Assembly: GCA_022781925.1 (NCBI GenBank)
Contig: JALESO010000049.1
Coordinates: 1 to 60,947 of the forward strand
Origin: Lachnospiraceae bacterium
Lineage (GTDB): Bacteria; Bacillota; Clostridia; Lachnospirales; Lachnospiraceae
Direction of reading: 5' to 3'
DNA length: 60,947 nucleotides
Shown: positions 16,358 through 25,177 of the stretch, piece after piece
How positions within the stretch are numbered: the first letter of the stretch is position 1
Layout: the number at the start of each line of letters is the position of its first letter
Position numbers and translations under genes: made by a program
The notes under the pieces: generated by a model
What the model was told of the DNA's origin: nothing
Database searches by the model: none
The model's input: only the letters and a program-made list of their open reading frames with translations

Positions 16358-16525
16358 GAAAACGAAGCATCCTGTCAGGGGAAGCGATTAAGCAAACGAC
16401 TGAGTTTCACAAGTTTTTGCGCGAGTGGGAACGACCTCTTTTTCAGGCGTGGGAACGAGCGCGATGAAAACGACGTGAAACGAAGGTAGTGAGCGTCTAG
16501 CGTCCCGACAGGATGCTTCGTTTTC
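16358..16525. repeat. Palindromic element (C) with perfect 19-bp arms
   Basis: GAAAACGAAGCATCCTGTC at 16358-16376 is the exact inverted complement of 16507-16525. Within it, GTTTCAC pairs with GTGAAAC, and GTGGGAACGA occurs twice as a direct repeat. The 168-base unit resembles a small non-autonomous repeat element or a strong RNA hairpin. It lies 43 bases beyond the stop of the minus-strand transporter ATPase and could stabilise or end that transcript. Confidence 0.75.
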
Positions 16526-16568
16526 GTATTAAAAATTAAATTTCAGCCAACAACAAGACAAGCAAGCT

Positions 16569-17357
16569 TTACTCTCCGTCGTGGAACCGGGAAAGGAACT
16601 GTCGTGTTCTTTCTTCCTTCGGATGCTCAAATACCTGATATGGATCACCCTGCTCAAGAATATAACCATCGTCCATGAAGATGACCTGATCAGCGACATC
16701 CCGGGCAAATGCCATTTCATGTGTTACAATCACCATCGTGGTCTTGGTTTCTGCCAGTTCTTTGATAACCTTCAACACTTCGCCGGTCAGTTCCGGATCA
16801 AGAGCAGAAGTTGGCTCATCAAAACACAGAATATCCGGCTGCATCGCCAGTGCACGGGCGATGGCAACACGCTGACACTGACCGCCGGACAGCTGATGCG
16901 GGTAGTTATTGATCCGTTCGGAAAGTCCCATCTGTTTTAACAGGCTGATCGCCTGAGCTTCAATCTCATCATGGATTTCTTTTTTGCGCGCTTTATAATC
17001 CGGGCGTTCTTTTGCAAGCAGTTCTTTTGCAAGCATAACGTTTTTCAGTGCCGTATATTGAGGAAAGAGATTAAAGGACTGAAAAACAAGACCGAAATGC
17101 AGGCGGTTTTTTCGAATCTCCGCATCCTGCATGGTGGTAGGATTTGCTGCATCAAAGACGGTTTTGTCTTTGACACGGATAATACCCTTGTCCGGTCGCT
17201 CCAAAAAGTTCAGACAGCGCAGGAGAGTGGTTTTTCCGCTTCCGGAAGATCCGATGATAGAAAGTACCTGGCTTTCTTCCAGAGAAAAGCTGATATCTTT
17301 CAGTACCTTTGTCTGTCCAAAGGATTTGCATATATGTTCTGCTTCTAAAATTTTCAT
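16569..17357 (-). CDS. Polar amino-acid ABC transporter, ATP-binding protein
   Basis: The 262-aa ATPase has Walker [10 protein letters not shown] (residues 36-44), the signature [15 protein letters not shown], Walker [13 protein letters not shown] and the H-loop VTHEM. It belongs to the GlnQ/TcyC group that powers uptake of polar amino acids. A permease and a binding protein lie upstream on the same strand, so the order is binding protein, permease, ATPase. It is slightly longer than typical GlnQ (about 240 aa), with an inserted stretch around the Q-loop ([20 protein letters not shown]). The exact substrate cannot be read from sequence. Confidence 0.93.
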   Translation of the reverse strand: MKILEAEHICKSFGQTKVLKDISFSLEESQVLSIIGSSGSGKTTLLRCLNFLERPDKGIIRVKDKTVFDAANPTTMQDAEIRKNRLHFGLVFQSFNLFPQYTALKNVMLAKELLAKERPDYKARKKEIHDEIEAQAISLLKQMGLSERINNYPHQLSGGQCQRVAIARALAMQPDILCFDEPTSALDPELTGEVLKVIKELAETKTTMVIVTHEMAFARDVADQVIFMDDGYILEQGDPYQVFEHPKEERTRQFLSRFHDGE

Positions 17358-17372
17358 GATCAGTTTCTCCTT

Positions 17373-18056
17373 TTATCTGAAATAATCCAGTTTCTTTTCT
17401 AATTTTCCAAGTACCACTGTCAGAATACCATTGAAAACGAGATAGTAGATGGCGGTGAAGAACAGTGGCCAGATCTGTCCGGAAATACCCTGAGATCCTT
17501 TCATAAATGCCTGTCCTGCCCAGATGATCTCCTGCAGTGCGATGATACGTGCAAGAGAAGTATCTTTTACCAGTGTCAGGATTTCGTTTGACATTGGTGG
17601 AATGATTCTTTTTACCATCTGTAATAATTTTACCTGGAAGAAAATCTGGGATTTTGTCATGCCCAGAACCAGTCCGGCTTCTTCCTGTCCTACCGGAACG
17701 CTCTGAATTCCTCCACGGTAGATTTCGGAGAAGTAGCAGGCGTAGTTTAGAATGAAGGATACGGATGCTGCGAGGAAACGGCCGGTTTCGCCGCCTCCCC
17801 AGATCGGGTTATGTAATACCAGTCCCGGGAAAAAGTAGATGATCAGTAACTGGATCATCAGAGGGGTACCGCGGACAACCCAGATCAGAAGTTTAAAAAA
17901 GGCACTGACCGGTTTGATGCGGGACATGGAACCGAAACAGATTGCAAGACCCAGAGGGCATGCACCAATCAGGGTGATGGCAAAAAGTTTTAATGTCTGT
18001 AAAAAGCCGACGTTTAAGGAATGGATGACGATCGGCAGCTGCTGTGAAAAATCCAT
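17373..18056 (-). CDS. Polar amino-acid ABC transporter, permease
   Basis: The 227-aa integral membrane protein has several hydrophobic segments and the His/Glu/Gln/Arg/opine permease (HEQRO) motif region, VRGTPLMIQLLIIYF and later the SVPVGQEEAGLVLGM coupling loop that contacts the ATPase. It forms the membrane channel with the ATPase encoded 15 bases downstream. A variation of the usual EAA loop (EEAGLVLGM) is visible, but it fits the family. Confidence 0.92.
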   Translation of the reverse strand: MDFSQQLPIVIHSLNVGFLQTLKLFAITLIGACPLGLAICFGSMSRIKPVSAFFKLLIWVVRGTPLMIQLLIIYFFPGLVLHNPIWGGGETGRFLAASVSFILNYACYFSEIYRGGIQSVPVGQEEAGLVLGMTKSQIFFQVKLLQMVKRIIPPMSNEILTLVKDTSLARIIALQEIIWAGQAFMKGSQGISGQIWPLFFTAIYYLVFNGILTVVLGKLEKKLDYFR

Positions 18057-18096
18057 GATAGTTCCTACTTTCTATAAAAATTTTTATGCGCAACAA

Positions 18097-18115
18097 AGAG
18101 CGGAAACTCCGCTCT
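18097..18115 (-). terminator. Intra-operon hairpin after the binding-protein gene
   Basis: AGAGCGGA/TCCGCTCT with a three-base loop. On the minus strand it follows the binding-protein gene and is trailed by only a short TTGTTG run. Such hairpins often give more binding-protein mRNA than permease mRNA by protecting the 3' end or by partial termination. Confidence 0.55.
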
Positions 18116-18207
18116 CTGTCTTAAATTAAAAATCACTATTTATTTTACAAAACTCAACAAACAAATATTTCTCAACAAAACAATAATTAAATATAGAAGG
18201 AACAGGA

Positions 18208-19056
18208 TTATTTCTGCTCAACAACTGCAGCCTGTACACCGTATTTCTCAGCAATCTGCTCCATGGAACCGTCAGCGTAGCTGGATTTGAAGAAGTTGTT
18301 TAACTCAGCAGTCAGATCAGAACCTTTTCTGAAGCCAACACCGTACTCTTCGTCATTTAAGCCAATGGTGTAGGTCAGGTTGGAGTAACCGGTACCTTCA
18401 CCAACCATTGCGGCTGCCATCAGGGAATCGATGATAGCTGCATCAGAGGTAGCTGCGGCAACTTCCATCAGTGCATCAGACTGAGCGGTTACAGCTGTGT
18501 AGTTTAAGCCAAGCTCCTGAGCTTGTGCTTCGCCGGCACTTCCGGACTCAACAGCAAAGGTCAGATCTTTTAAGCTGTCTTTGTCCTGATATTTATCAGC
18601 TACATCAGAAGGAACAACGACTACCTGTGCATTGTTGCAGTAAGCGTTTGTGCAGGACATGGAACTTGTTACTTCGTCGGTTAATGTCATGCCGTTCCAT
18701 ACACAGTCGATGGTTTTGCCATCTAACTCAAGGATTTTGTTATCCCAGTCAATTTCTACAAATTCCACATCAACGCCAAGGCTCTCAGCAAATGCGGATG
18801 CAAGGTCTGCATCAAATCCGATCCAGTCACCGTTTTCATCCTGATAATCCATCGGCTCGAAGTCTGTGATACCTACCACTAAGGTGCCTTTGTCTTTGAC
18901 ATAAGCGAGATCACTGTCTGTGCTTTCAGCAGTAGCAGAAGTGTCTTTACTGCTGTTATCTGCGGAAGCAGATCCGTTGCTGTTTGTATTGCCGCATGCA
19001 GCCATGGAAGCTACCATACCTGCAGCAAGAACGAGTGCTAATAATTTCTTTTTCAT
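18208..19056 (-). CDS. Amino-acid ABC transporter substrate-binding lipoprotein
   Basis: The 282-aa protein has a lipoprotein signal peptide (MKKKLLALVLAAGMVASMAAC, lipid-modified C21), a low-complexity Ser/Asn/Asp linker to about residue 48, then a type-II periplasmic-binding fold (TLVVGITDFEPMDYQDENG..GFDADLASAFAESLG). It binds a polar amino acid outside the membrane and delivers it to the permease encoded downstream. The acidic pocket residues suggest a polar or cationic ligand, but this is inference. It is first in the operon, after a clear promoter at 19102-19130. Confidence 0.93.
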   Translation of the reverse strand: MKKKLLALVLAAGMVASMAACGNTNSNGSASADNSSKDTSATAESTDSDLAYVKDKGTLVVGITDFEPMDYQDENGDWIGFDADLASAFAESLGVDVEFVEIDWDNKILELDGKTIDCVWNGMTLTDEVTSSMSCTNAYCNNAQVVVVPSDVADKYQDKDSLKDLTFAVESGSAGEAQAQELGLNYTAVTAQSDALMEVAAATSDAAIIDSLMAAAMVGEGTGYSNLTYTIGLNDEEYGVGFRKGSDLTAELNNFFKSSYADGSMEQIAEKYGVQAAVVEQK

Positions 19057-19101
19057 CTTTTTTCTCTCTCCTCTGGTAAAACTTTCTTAAAACATGCTAC
19101 C

Positions 19102-19130
19102 ATGTTACCAATTTACCACACTAAAGTCAA
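19102..19130 (-). promoter_or_regulatory. Promoter of the amino-acid transporter operon
   Basis: On the minus strand, TTGACT (19130-19125) and TAACAT (19107-19102) are separated by 17 bases, about 45 bases upstream of the binding-protein ATG. A GGAGAG ribosome site follows. Confidence 0.7.
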
Positions 19131-19189
19131 GGGGGAAATAAAAAAGTTTTACAATCAGTACATTTTATGCGATGGAAGCATCTGCAATG

Positions 19190-19253
19190 CAAAGAAAAGC
19201 TCCTGCATTTTTCCGGAACTGTTTGTCAACAATTGAGATAAAACGCAGGAGCT
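19190..19253 (-). terminator. Terminator of the ABC-F gene
   Basis: Reading the minus strand, AGCTCCTGC (19253-19245) pairs with GCAGGAGCT (19206-19198) across a loop of about 38 bases, followed by TTTTCTTT. It lies 45 bases after the ABC-F stop. Confidence 0.7.
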
Positions 19254-19297
19254 GGTATTTATAAGTAGTAAAAAGTTAAATGATCTGAAACAGGCGC

Positions 19298-20938
19298 TTA
19301 GTTATCTTCTTCATCAGAAGATGCCATTGTGTATACGGAACGTTTTCTTGCCATCTCATCACTTTCCAGATACTCATCGTATGTGGTGATCTTGTCGATG
19401 ATAGATCCGTTTGGCATAAATTCGATGATACGGTTTGCGGTTGTCTGTACGATCTGGTGATCGCGGGAAGCGAAGAGCAGTACACCTGGGAATTTGATCA
19501 GACCATTGTTCAGCGCAGTGATGGATTCCATATCCAGGTGGTCGGTCGGCTCATCAAGGATCAGTACATTGGATGCCTCGATCATCATACGGGAGAAGAG
19601 TACACGTACTTTCTCACCACCGGAGAGTACACGCATTTTCTTGACACCGTCTTCTCCAGGGAAGAGCATACGTCCCAGGAATCCGCGGACATAAGTAGCA
19701 TCCTTGATCTCGGAGAACTGTGTCAGCCAGTCTACGATGATCAGGTCTGTATCAAAGATCTTTGTGTTATCCTTCGGGAAGTAGGACTGGCTTGTGGTAA
19801 CACCCCATTTGTAAGATCCCTCATCCGGCTCCATCTCGCCTGTGATGATTTTAAATAAGGTAGTTTTTGCAAGCTCGTTGCTTCCGACGAAAGCGATTTT
19901 GTCCTCGCGGTTTACGATAAAGGATACATTATCTAGGATTTTTACACCGTCAATGGTCTTGCTTAATCCCTCTACCAGAAGAACTTCGTTACCAATCTCA
20001 CGGGATGGGCGGAAGTCGATATACGGATATTTACGGCTGGAAGGTTTGATCTCATCCAGTTGAATTTTTTCCAGTGCTTTCTTTCTGGAAGTAGCCTGTT
20101 TGGATTTGGAAGCATTTGCGGAGAATCGGGAGATGAACTCCTGTAATTCTTTGATCTTCTCCTCTTTCTTTTTGTTTGCTTCTTTCATCTGTTTTACCAT
20201 TAACTGGCTGGATTCATACCAGAAATCGTAGTTTCCGGCGTAAAGCTGGATTTTTGCGTAGTCGATATCAGCGATATGAGTACAAACTTTGTTTAAAAAA
20301 TAACGGTCATGGGATACTACAATGACAGTATTTTCAAAGTTGATCAGGAATTCCTCCAGCCATGCAATGGCATCCAGATCCAGGTTGTTGGTCGGCTCAT
20401 CCAGCAGCAGAATATCCGGATTTCCGAATAATGCTTGTGCAAGCAGGACTTTGACTTTCATAGGACCCGGCAGATCCCCCATGGTAGCGTAGTGGAATTC
20501 GGTGTCGATTCCAAGACCGTTCAGCATGGTAGCAGCATCAGATTCTGCGTTCCATCCGTCCATATCGGCAAATTCTGCCTCAAGTTCGCTGGCGCGGATA
20601 CCATCTTCATCTGTGAAATCTTCTTTCATGTAGATGGCGTCTTTTTCTTTCATGATCTCATAGAGACGTTTGTTTCCCATGATAACAGTATCCAGTACAG
20701 TGTAAGCATCGTACTTGAAGTGATCCTGCTGTAAGAAAGAAAGTCTCTGACCGGCTGTGATGGAGACATCACCGTTTGTCGGTTCCAGCTGTCCGCTTAA
20801 AATCTTTAAAAAGGTTGATTTTCCGGCACCGTTGGCACCGATCAGGCCGTAGCAGTTGCCCTCTGTAAACTTGATATTTACATCTTCAAACAACGCTTTT
20901 TTGCCAATTCGTAACGTTACATTATTTGCACTGATCAT
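19298..20938 (-). CDS. ABC-F ATPase (YbiT/YkpA-like), translation factor family
   Basis: The 546-aa protein has two ATP-binding domains, no membrane segments, and a charged linker between them (EANKKKEEKIKELQEF...) as in ribosome-bound ABC-F proteins. Domain 1 has Walker A GANGAGKST and Walker B LLLDEPTNNLD, but in place of LSGGE it reads LPGPMK. Domain 2 has GSNELAKTT instead of GxxGxGKT, a normal LSGGEKVRVLFS, Walker B LILDEPTDHLD, and SRD where SHD is usual. The NELAKTT variant is, to my memory, common in clostridial YbiT-like proteins. Family members act on ribosomes; an antibiotic-protection role is not indicated. It has its own promoter region and terminator. Confidence 0.85.
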   Translation of the reverse strand: MISANNVTLRIGKKALFEDVNIKFTEGNCYGLIGANGAGKSTFLKILSGQLEPTNGDVSITAGQRLSFLQQDHFKYDAYTVLDTVIMGNKRLYEIMKEKDAIYMKEDFTDEDGIRASELEAEFADMDGWNAESDAATMLNGLGIDTEFHYATMGDLPGPMKVKVLLAQALFGNPDILLLDEPTNNLDLDAIAWLEEFLINFENTVIVVSHDRYFLNKVCTHIADIDYAKIQLYAGNYDFWYESSQLMVKQMKEANKKKEEKIKELQEFISRFSANASKSKQATSRKKALEKIQLDEIKPSSRKYPYIDFRPSREIGNEVLLVEGLSKTIDGVKILDNVSFIVNREDKIAFVGSNELAKTTLFKIITGEMEPDEGSYKWGVTTSQSYFPKDNTKIFDTDLIIVDWLTQFSEIKDATYVRGFLGRMLFPGEDGVKKMRVLSGGEKVRVLFSRMMIEASNVLILDEPTDHLDMESITALNNGLIKFPGVLLFASRDHQIVQTTANRIIEFMPNGSIIDKITTYDEYLESDEMARKRSVYTMASSDEEDN

Positions 20939-21361
20939 AAATTGTTCTCCTTGACTTCTTTATTATATATGTGTTTTGTTTCTAATAATTTACCTCTGGT
21001 ATTGTACACAAGATTACATATAAAAGCAAGGAAAACATGAAGGGAAGGATGATTTTTGCTTTATGGCAGGAATCGTTGAAAAAATCTCCGGTACATAGTG
21101 GTAGATTTTTAACAGAAATTGATTTGCAGGATGATGGGGGATGATACAGTATGAACGTTTATGATTTTACATGAAGAAGATTCAAGATAGACATGAATAA
21201 GTTGATTGATAAGATTGTATGCAATATTGTACGCACAGGGTTCTTGTTTTCAACGAAAAAGTAGGTTACAATATGGTTATCACGTTAGGAGTTTTCCGGG
21301 GTGGTTACGGAAGACTTGTAACGTTGTCACAAAAATGAACGCAGAAAAAAACAAAATTGTA
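20939..21361. other. AT-rich divergent intergenic region
   Basis: This gap lies between the ABC-F gene (minus) and the PFOR promoter (plus). On the minus strand, AAGGAG precedes the ABC-F ATG and TATAAT (20967-20962) is a likely -10 box, without a convincing -35. A hairpin candidate, ACGTTA (21282) with TAACGT (21319) enclosing TTTCCG/CGGAAG, stands upstream of the PFOR promoter. I see no gene here. Confidence 0.45.
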
Positions 21362-21390
21362 TTGATATTTGTACAATTTTGAGGTATACT
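21362..21390 (+). promoter_or_regulatory. Promoter of the PFOR gene
   Basis: TTGATA at 21362-21367 and TATACT at 21385-21390 with a 17-base spacer. Transcription would start near 21397, leaving a leader of about 90 bases that contains the Rex operator. Confidence 0.7.
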
Positions 21391-21434
21391 GATGTTGCTT
21401 TTTTGTGAAAATATTGTAAGATAAGGGTAAAGCA

Positions 21435-21452
21435 TTGTTAATCTATTAACAA
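21435..21452 (+). promoter_or_regulatory. Rex operator (redox control)
   Basis: TTGTTAATCTATTAACAA is a perfect 18-base palindrome and matches the clostridial Rex consensus TTGTTAAnnnnTTAACAA. Rex represses when NADH/NAD is low and lets go when NADH rises. The site lies downstream of the promoter, so a bound repressor would block elongation or initiation by roadblock. Confidence 0.85.
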
Positions 21453-21485
21453 AAACTAAATCAAAAGAATTTAGGAGGAATGGAA

Positions 21486-24400
21486 ATGAAACGTTCTATG
21501 AAAACCATGGATGGTAACCATGCAGCAGCTCATGCTTCTTATGCATACACAGATGTTGCAGCTATCTATCCGATCACTCCGTCATCTGTAATGGCAGAAG
21601 CAACAGATGAGTGGGCAACACAGGGAAGAAAAAATATCTTCGGTCAGACTGTTAAAGTAACAGAGATGCAGTCCGAGGCTGGTGCAGCAGGTACTGTACA
21701 CGGTTCTCTGGCAGCTGGTGCTCTGACAACTACTTATACAGCATCTCAGGGTCTTCTCCTGATGATTCCAAACCTTTATAAAATCGCTGGTGAGAGATTG
21801 CCGGGCGTATTTAACGTATCCGCACGTACACTTGCAAGCCATGCATTATGTATCTTCGGTGATCATTCAGATGTTTACGCCTGTCGTCAGACTGGTTGTG
21901 CAATGCTTTGCGAGTCCAGCGTTCAGGAAGTAATGGATCTGACACCGGTTGCTCATTGTTCCGCAATCAAAGGAAGACTTCCGTTCATCAACTTCTTCGA
22001 TGGTTTCCGTACATCTCATGAGATCCAGAAGATCGAGACATGGGACTATGAAGATCTGAAAGATATGGTAGATCTTGATGCGATCAACGCTTACCGTCAG
22101 AGTGCATTAAATCCGAACCATCCATGTCAGATGGGTTCCGCACAGAATCCGGATATCTTCTTCCAGGCAAGAGAGGCATGCAACCAGACTTATGATGATA
22201 TGCCTGCAATTGTTCAGGAATACATGGACAAAGTAAATGAGAAACTTGGTACAAACTATAAATTATTCAACTACTATGGTGCTGAGGATGCTGAGAAAGT
22301 TATCATCGCTATGGGTTCTGTATGTGAGACCATCGATGAGACAATCGATTATCTGATGGCAAAAGGCGAGAAAGTAGGTCTTGTAAAAGTACGTCTGTAC
22401 AGACCGTTCTCCGCAGAAGCTCTGATCAATGCTATCCCGGATTCTGTAAAACAGATCATCGTTCTTGACAGAACAAAAGAGCCGGGTGCTATGGGCGAGC
22501 CGCTGTACCTTGATGTAGTTGCTGCATTAAAGAATACAAAATTCGACCAGACACCGATCTTCACAGGACGTTACGGACTTGGTTCCAAAGATACAACACC
22601 TGGACAGATCATCGCTGTTTACAACAATACAGAAAAAGAGAAATTCACAATCGGTATCGAAGATGATGTTACACACCTTTCTCTGGAAGTTACAGAACAT
22701 CCGGTTACAACTCCGGAGACAACCATCAACTGCAAGTTCTGGGGACTTGGCGCAGATGGTACCGTAGGTGCGAACAAAAACTCCATTAAGATCATCGGTG
22801 ATAATACTGATATGTATGCTCAGGCTTACTTTGATTATGACTCCAAAAAATCAGGTGGTGTAACAATTTCCCACTTACGTTTTGGTAAAGATCCGATCCG
22901 TTCCACATATCTGATCAACAAAGCAAACTTTGTAGCATGTCACTGTCCTGCATATATCCATAAATACAACATGGTTCAGGATCTGGTTCCGGGTGGAACA
23001 TTCCTTCTGAACTGCTCATGGGATATGGAAGGTCTGGAAGAGCATCTTCCGGGACAGGTAAAACGTTACATTGCTGAGAACGACATCAAGTTCTACACAA
23101 TTGACGGTATCAAGATCGGTAAAGAGATCGGACTTGGCGGACGTATCAATACAGTTCTTCAGTCTGCATTCTTTGCACTTTCCAACATCATTCCGGCTGA
23201 CAAAGCAAACGAACTGATGAAAGCAGCTGCAAAAGCTACTTATGGTAAAAAAGGTGACAAGATCGTACAGATGAACTACGATGCAATCGATGCAGGTGCT
23301 AAGAACGTTGTTAAGATCGAAGTTCCGGAAAGCTGGAAAACAGCTGGTGAAGAGAGCCTTACAGGTGCTCCGGCAACAGGCACTCGTCAGGATGCAGTTG
23401 ATTTCGTAAACAACATCCAGAAGAAGATCAATGCTCAGATGGGTAACACATTACCGGTATCTGCATTCAAAGATTATGTAGATGGTTCCACACCGTCTGG
23501 TACATCCGCTTATGAGAAACGTGGTGTAGCAGTAGATGTTCCGGTATGGGATGTAAATAAATGTATCCAGTGTAACCAGTGTTCTTATGTCTGCCCGCAC
23601 GCAGCAATCCGTCCGGTTGCTATGACAGAGGCTGAGGCAGCAGCTGCTCCGGAAGGAATGCAGTACAAAGATATGACAGGAATGCCGGGATACAAATTCG
23701 CTATCACAATTTCCGCATACGATTGTACCGGATGTGGTTCCTGTGTAAACGTTTGCCCGGATAAGATCCAGGCAATCACAATGCAGAACTTCGAGGAGAA
23801 CGAGTCAGAGCAGGCATACTTCGATTACGGTGTATCTGTTCCGGACAAAGCAGAAGTTATTGCTAAATTCAAAGAGAATTCCGTAAAAGGATCTCAGTTC
23901 AAACAGCCGCTGCTTGAGTTCTCAGGCGCTTGTGCTGGATGTGGTGAGACACCATACGCAAAACTGATCACTCAGTTATTCGGTGACAGAATGTACATTG
24001 CAAATGCAACAGGATGCTCCTCTATTTGGGGTAACTCTTCACCGTCCACACCATACACTGTAACTCCGGAAGGAAAAGGACCGGCTTGGTCAAACTCCCT
24101 GTTTGAGGATGCTGCAGAGTTTGGTTATGGTATGCTTCTCGCTAACAATGCATTAAGAGGTGCATTAAAAGAGAAAGTAGAAGATGTTGTTGCTAACGGT
24201 ACAAACGAAGATGTAAAAGCTGCCGGCCAGGAATGGTTAGATACTTACGGATGCGGCGTTACAAACGGACCTGCTACTGACAAGCTTATCAAAGCTTTAG
24301 AGGCTTGCGGATGTGACAAAGCGCAGGAAATTCTTGCTCAGAAAGATTTCCTTGGAAAGAAATCCCAGTGGGTATTCGGTGGTGACGGATGGGCTTACGA

Positions 24401-25022
24401 TATCGGATTCGGTGGCGTAGACCATATCCTTGCCAGTGGTAAAGATATCAACGTAATGGTATTCGATACTGAGGTATATTCCAATACAGGTGGACAGTCT
24501 TCCAAATCTACAAACATCGGTGCAATCGCTCAGTTCGCAGCTGGTGGTAAAGATGTTAAGAAGAAAGACCTTGCTTCCATCGCAATGAGCTATGGTTATG
24601 TATATGTAGCACAGATCGCTATGGGTGCTGATATGAACCAGTGTGTAAAAGCAATCGCTGAGGCTGAGGCATATCCGGGACCATCTCTGATCATCGCTTA
24701 CGCTCCATGTATCAACCATGGTATCAAGATTGGTATGAGCAAAGCTCAGACAGAGGAGAAGAACGCAGTAGCAGTAGGTTACTGGAACAACTTCCGTTAC
24801 AATCCGGCTCTGGCTGCTGAAGGCAAGAATGCATTCACTCTTGACAGCAAAGCTCCAAGCGGAGATTACAAAGCATTCCTGAACGGTGAGGTTCGTTACA
24901 ATGCTCTTGTAAGACAGGATCCGGAGAAAGCAGACCGTCTCTTCGAGAAATCTGAGGAAAATGCAAAAGCAAGATACGCTTACCTGAACAAACTCGTAAA
25001 ACTTTACGGTGCAGAAGAGTAA
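21486..25022 (+). CDS. nifJ: Pyruvate:ferredoxin (flavodoxin) oxidoreductase
   Basis: The single-chain 1178-aa enzyme oxidises pyruvate with CoA to acetyl-CoA and CO2 and reduces ferredoxin, the central step of anaerobic fermentation. Visible parts in order: the pyruvate-binding N-terminal domain (YPITPSS, residues about 26-32), the GxxxEP-type CoA region, two 4Fe-4S ferredoxin clusters (CIQCNQCSYVCP from 693 and CTGCGSCVNVCP from 747), and a C-terminal thiamine-diphosphate domain with CAGCGE and GDGWAYDIGFGG followed by VYSNTGGQ. I chose ATG 21486 because AGGAGG at 21473-21478 is too close to an ATG at 21480. Codon choice looks strongly optimised, as for an abundant protein. Rex control is supported by the operator upstream. 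Confidence 0.97.
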   Translation: MKRSMKTMDGNHAAAHASYAYTDVAAIYPITPSSVMAEATDEWATQGRKNIFGQTVKVTEMQSEAGAAGTVHGSLAAGALTTTYTASQGLLLMIPNLYKIAGERLPGVFNVSARTLASHALCIFGDHSDVYACRQTGCAMLCESSVQEVMDLTPVAHCSAIKGRLPFINFFDGFRTSHEIQKIETWDYEDLKDMVDLDAINAYRQSALNPNHPCQMGSAQNPDIFFQAREACNQTYDDMPAIVQEYMDKVNEKLGTNYKLFNYYGAEDAEKVIIAMGSVCETIDETIDYLMAKGEKVGLVKVRLYRPFSAEALINAIPDSVKQIIVLDRTKEPGAMGEPLYLDVVAALKNTKFDQTPIFTGRYGLGSKDTTPGQIIAVYNNTEKEKFTIGIEDDVTHLSLEVTEHPVTTPETTINCKFWGLGADGTVGANKNSIKIIGDNTDMYAQAYFDYDSKKSGGVTISHLRFGKDPIRSTYLINKANFVACHCPAYIHKYNMVQDLVPGGTFLLNCSWDMEGLEEHLPGQVKRYIAENDIKFYTIDGIKIGKEIGLGGRINTVLQSAFFALSNIIPADKANELMKAAAKATYGKKGDKIVQMNYDAIDAGAKNVVKIEVPESWKTAGEESLTGAPATGTRQDAVDFVNNIQKKINAQMGNTLPVSAFKDYVDGSTPSGTSAYEKRGVAVDVPVWDVNKCIQCNQCSYVCPHAAIRPVAMTEAEAAAAPEGMQYKDMTGMPGYKFAITISAYDCTGCGSCVNVCPDKIQAITMQNFEENESEQAYFDYGVSVPDKAEVIAKFKENSVKGSQFKQPLLEFSGACAGCGETPYAKLITQLFGDRMYIANATGCSSIWGNSSPSTPYTVTPEGKGPAWSNSLFEDAAEFGYGMLLANNALRGALKEKVEDVVANGTNEDVKAAGQEWLDTYGCGVTNGPATDKLIKALEACGCDKAQEILAQKDFLGKKSQWVFGGDGWAYDIGFGGVDHILASGKDINVMVFDTEVYSNTGGQSSKSTNIGAIAQFAAGGKDVKKKDLASIAMSYGYVYVAQIAMGADMNQCVKAIAEAEAYPGPSLIIAYAPCINHGIKIGMSKAQTEEKNAVAVGYWNNFRYNPALAAEGKNAFTLDSKAPSGDYKAFLNGEVRYNALVRQDPEKADRLFEKSEENAKARYAYLNKLVKLYGAEE

Positions 25023-25057
25023 GATATCCTGTTTTGGTAAAAAACAGATAAGTATAA

Positions 25058-25089
25058 GAGGTATGTCACTTAGGTGGCATACCTCTTTT
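25058..25089 (+). terminator. Terminator of PFOR
   Basis: GAGGTATGTCAC and GTGGCATACCTC form a strong stem with a TTAG loop, with one G-U pair, followed by TTTTGTT. Confidence 0.85.
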
Positions 25090-25123
25090 GTTGTGGCCTG
25101 CATGGGTGAACCGGAAAAAAAGG

Positions 25124-25152
25124 TTGATGTTATATCACAAATTGGTTACAAT
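25124..25152 (+). promoter_or_regulatory. Promoter of the DUF512-der operon
   Basis: TTGATG at 25124-25129 and TACAAT at 25147-25152 with a 17-base spacer, about 25 bases before the next start codon. Confidence 0.55.
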
Positions 25153-25177
25153 GGTACAGAATGAAAGGATGAAATGA

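Noticed and set aside
21280..21330. Small RNA gene upstream of the PFOR promoter
   Set aside because: A hairpin can be drawn but no promoter or terminator frames it.
24297..25103. Long minus-strand frame opposite the end of PFOR
   Set aside because: It mirrors the codon pattern of PFOR and has no ribosome site or recognisable motif.
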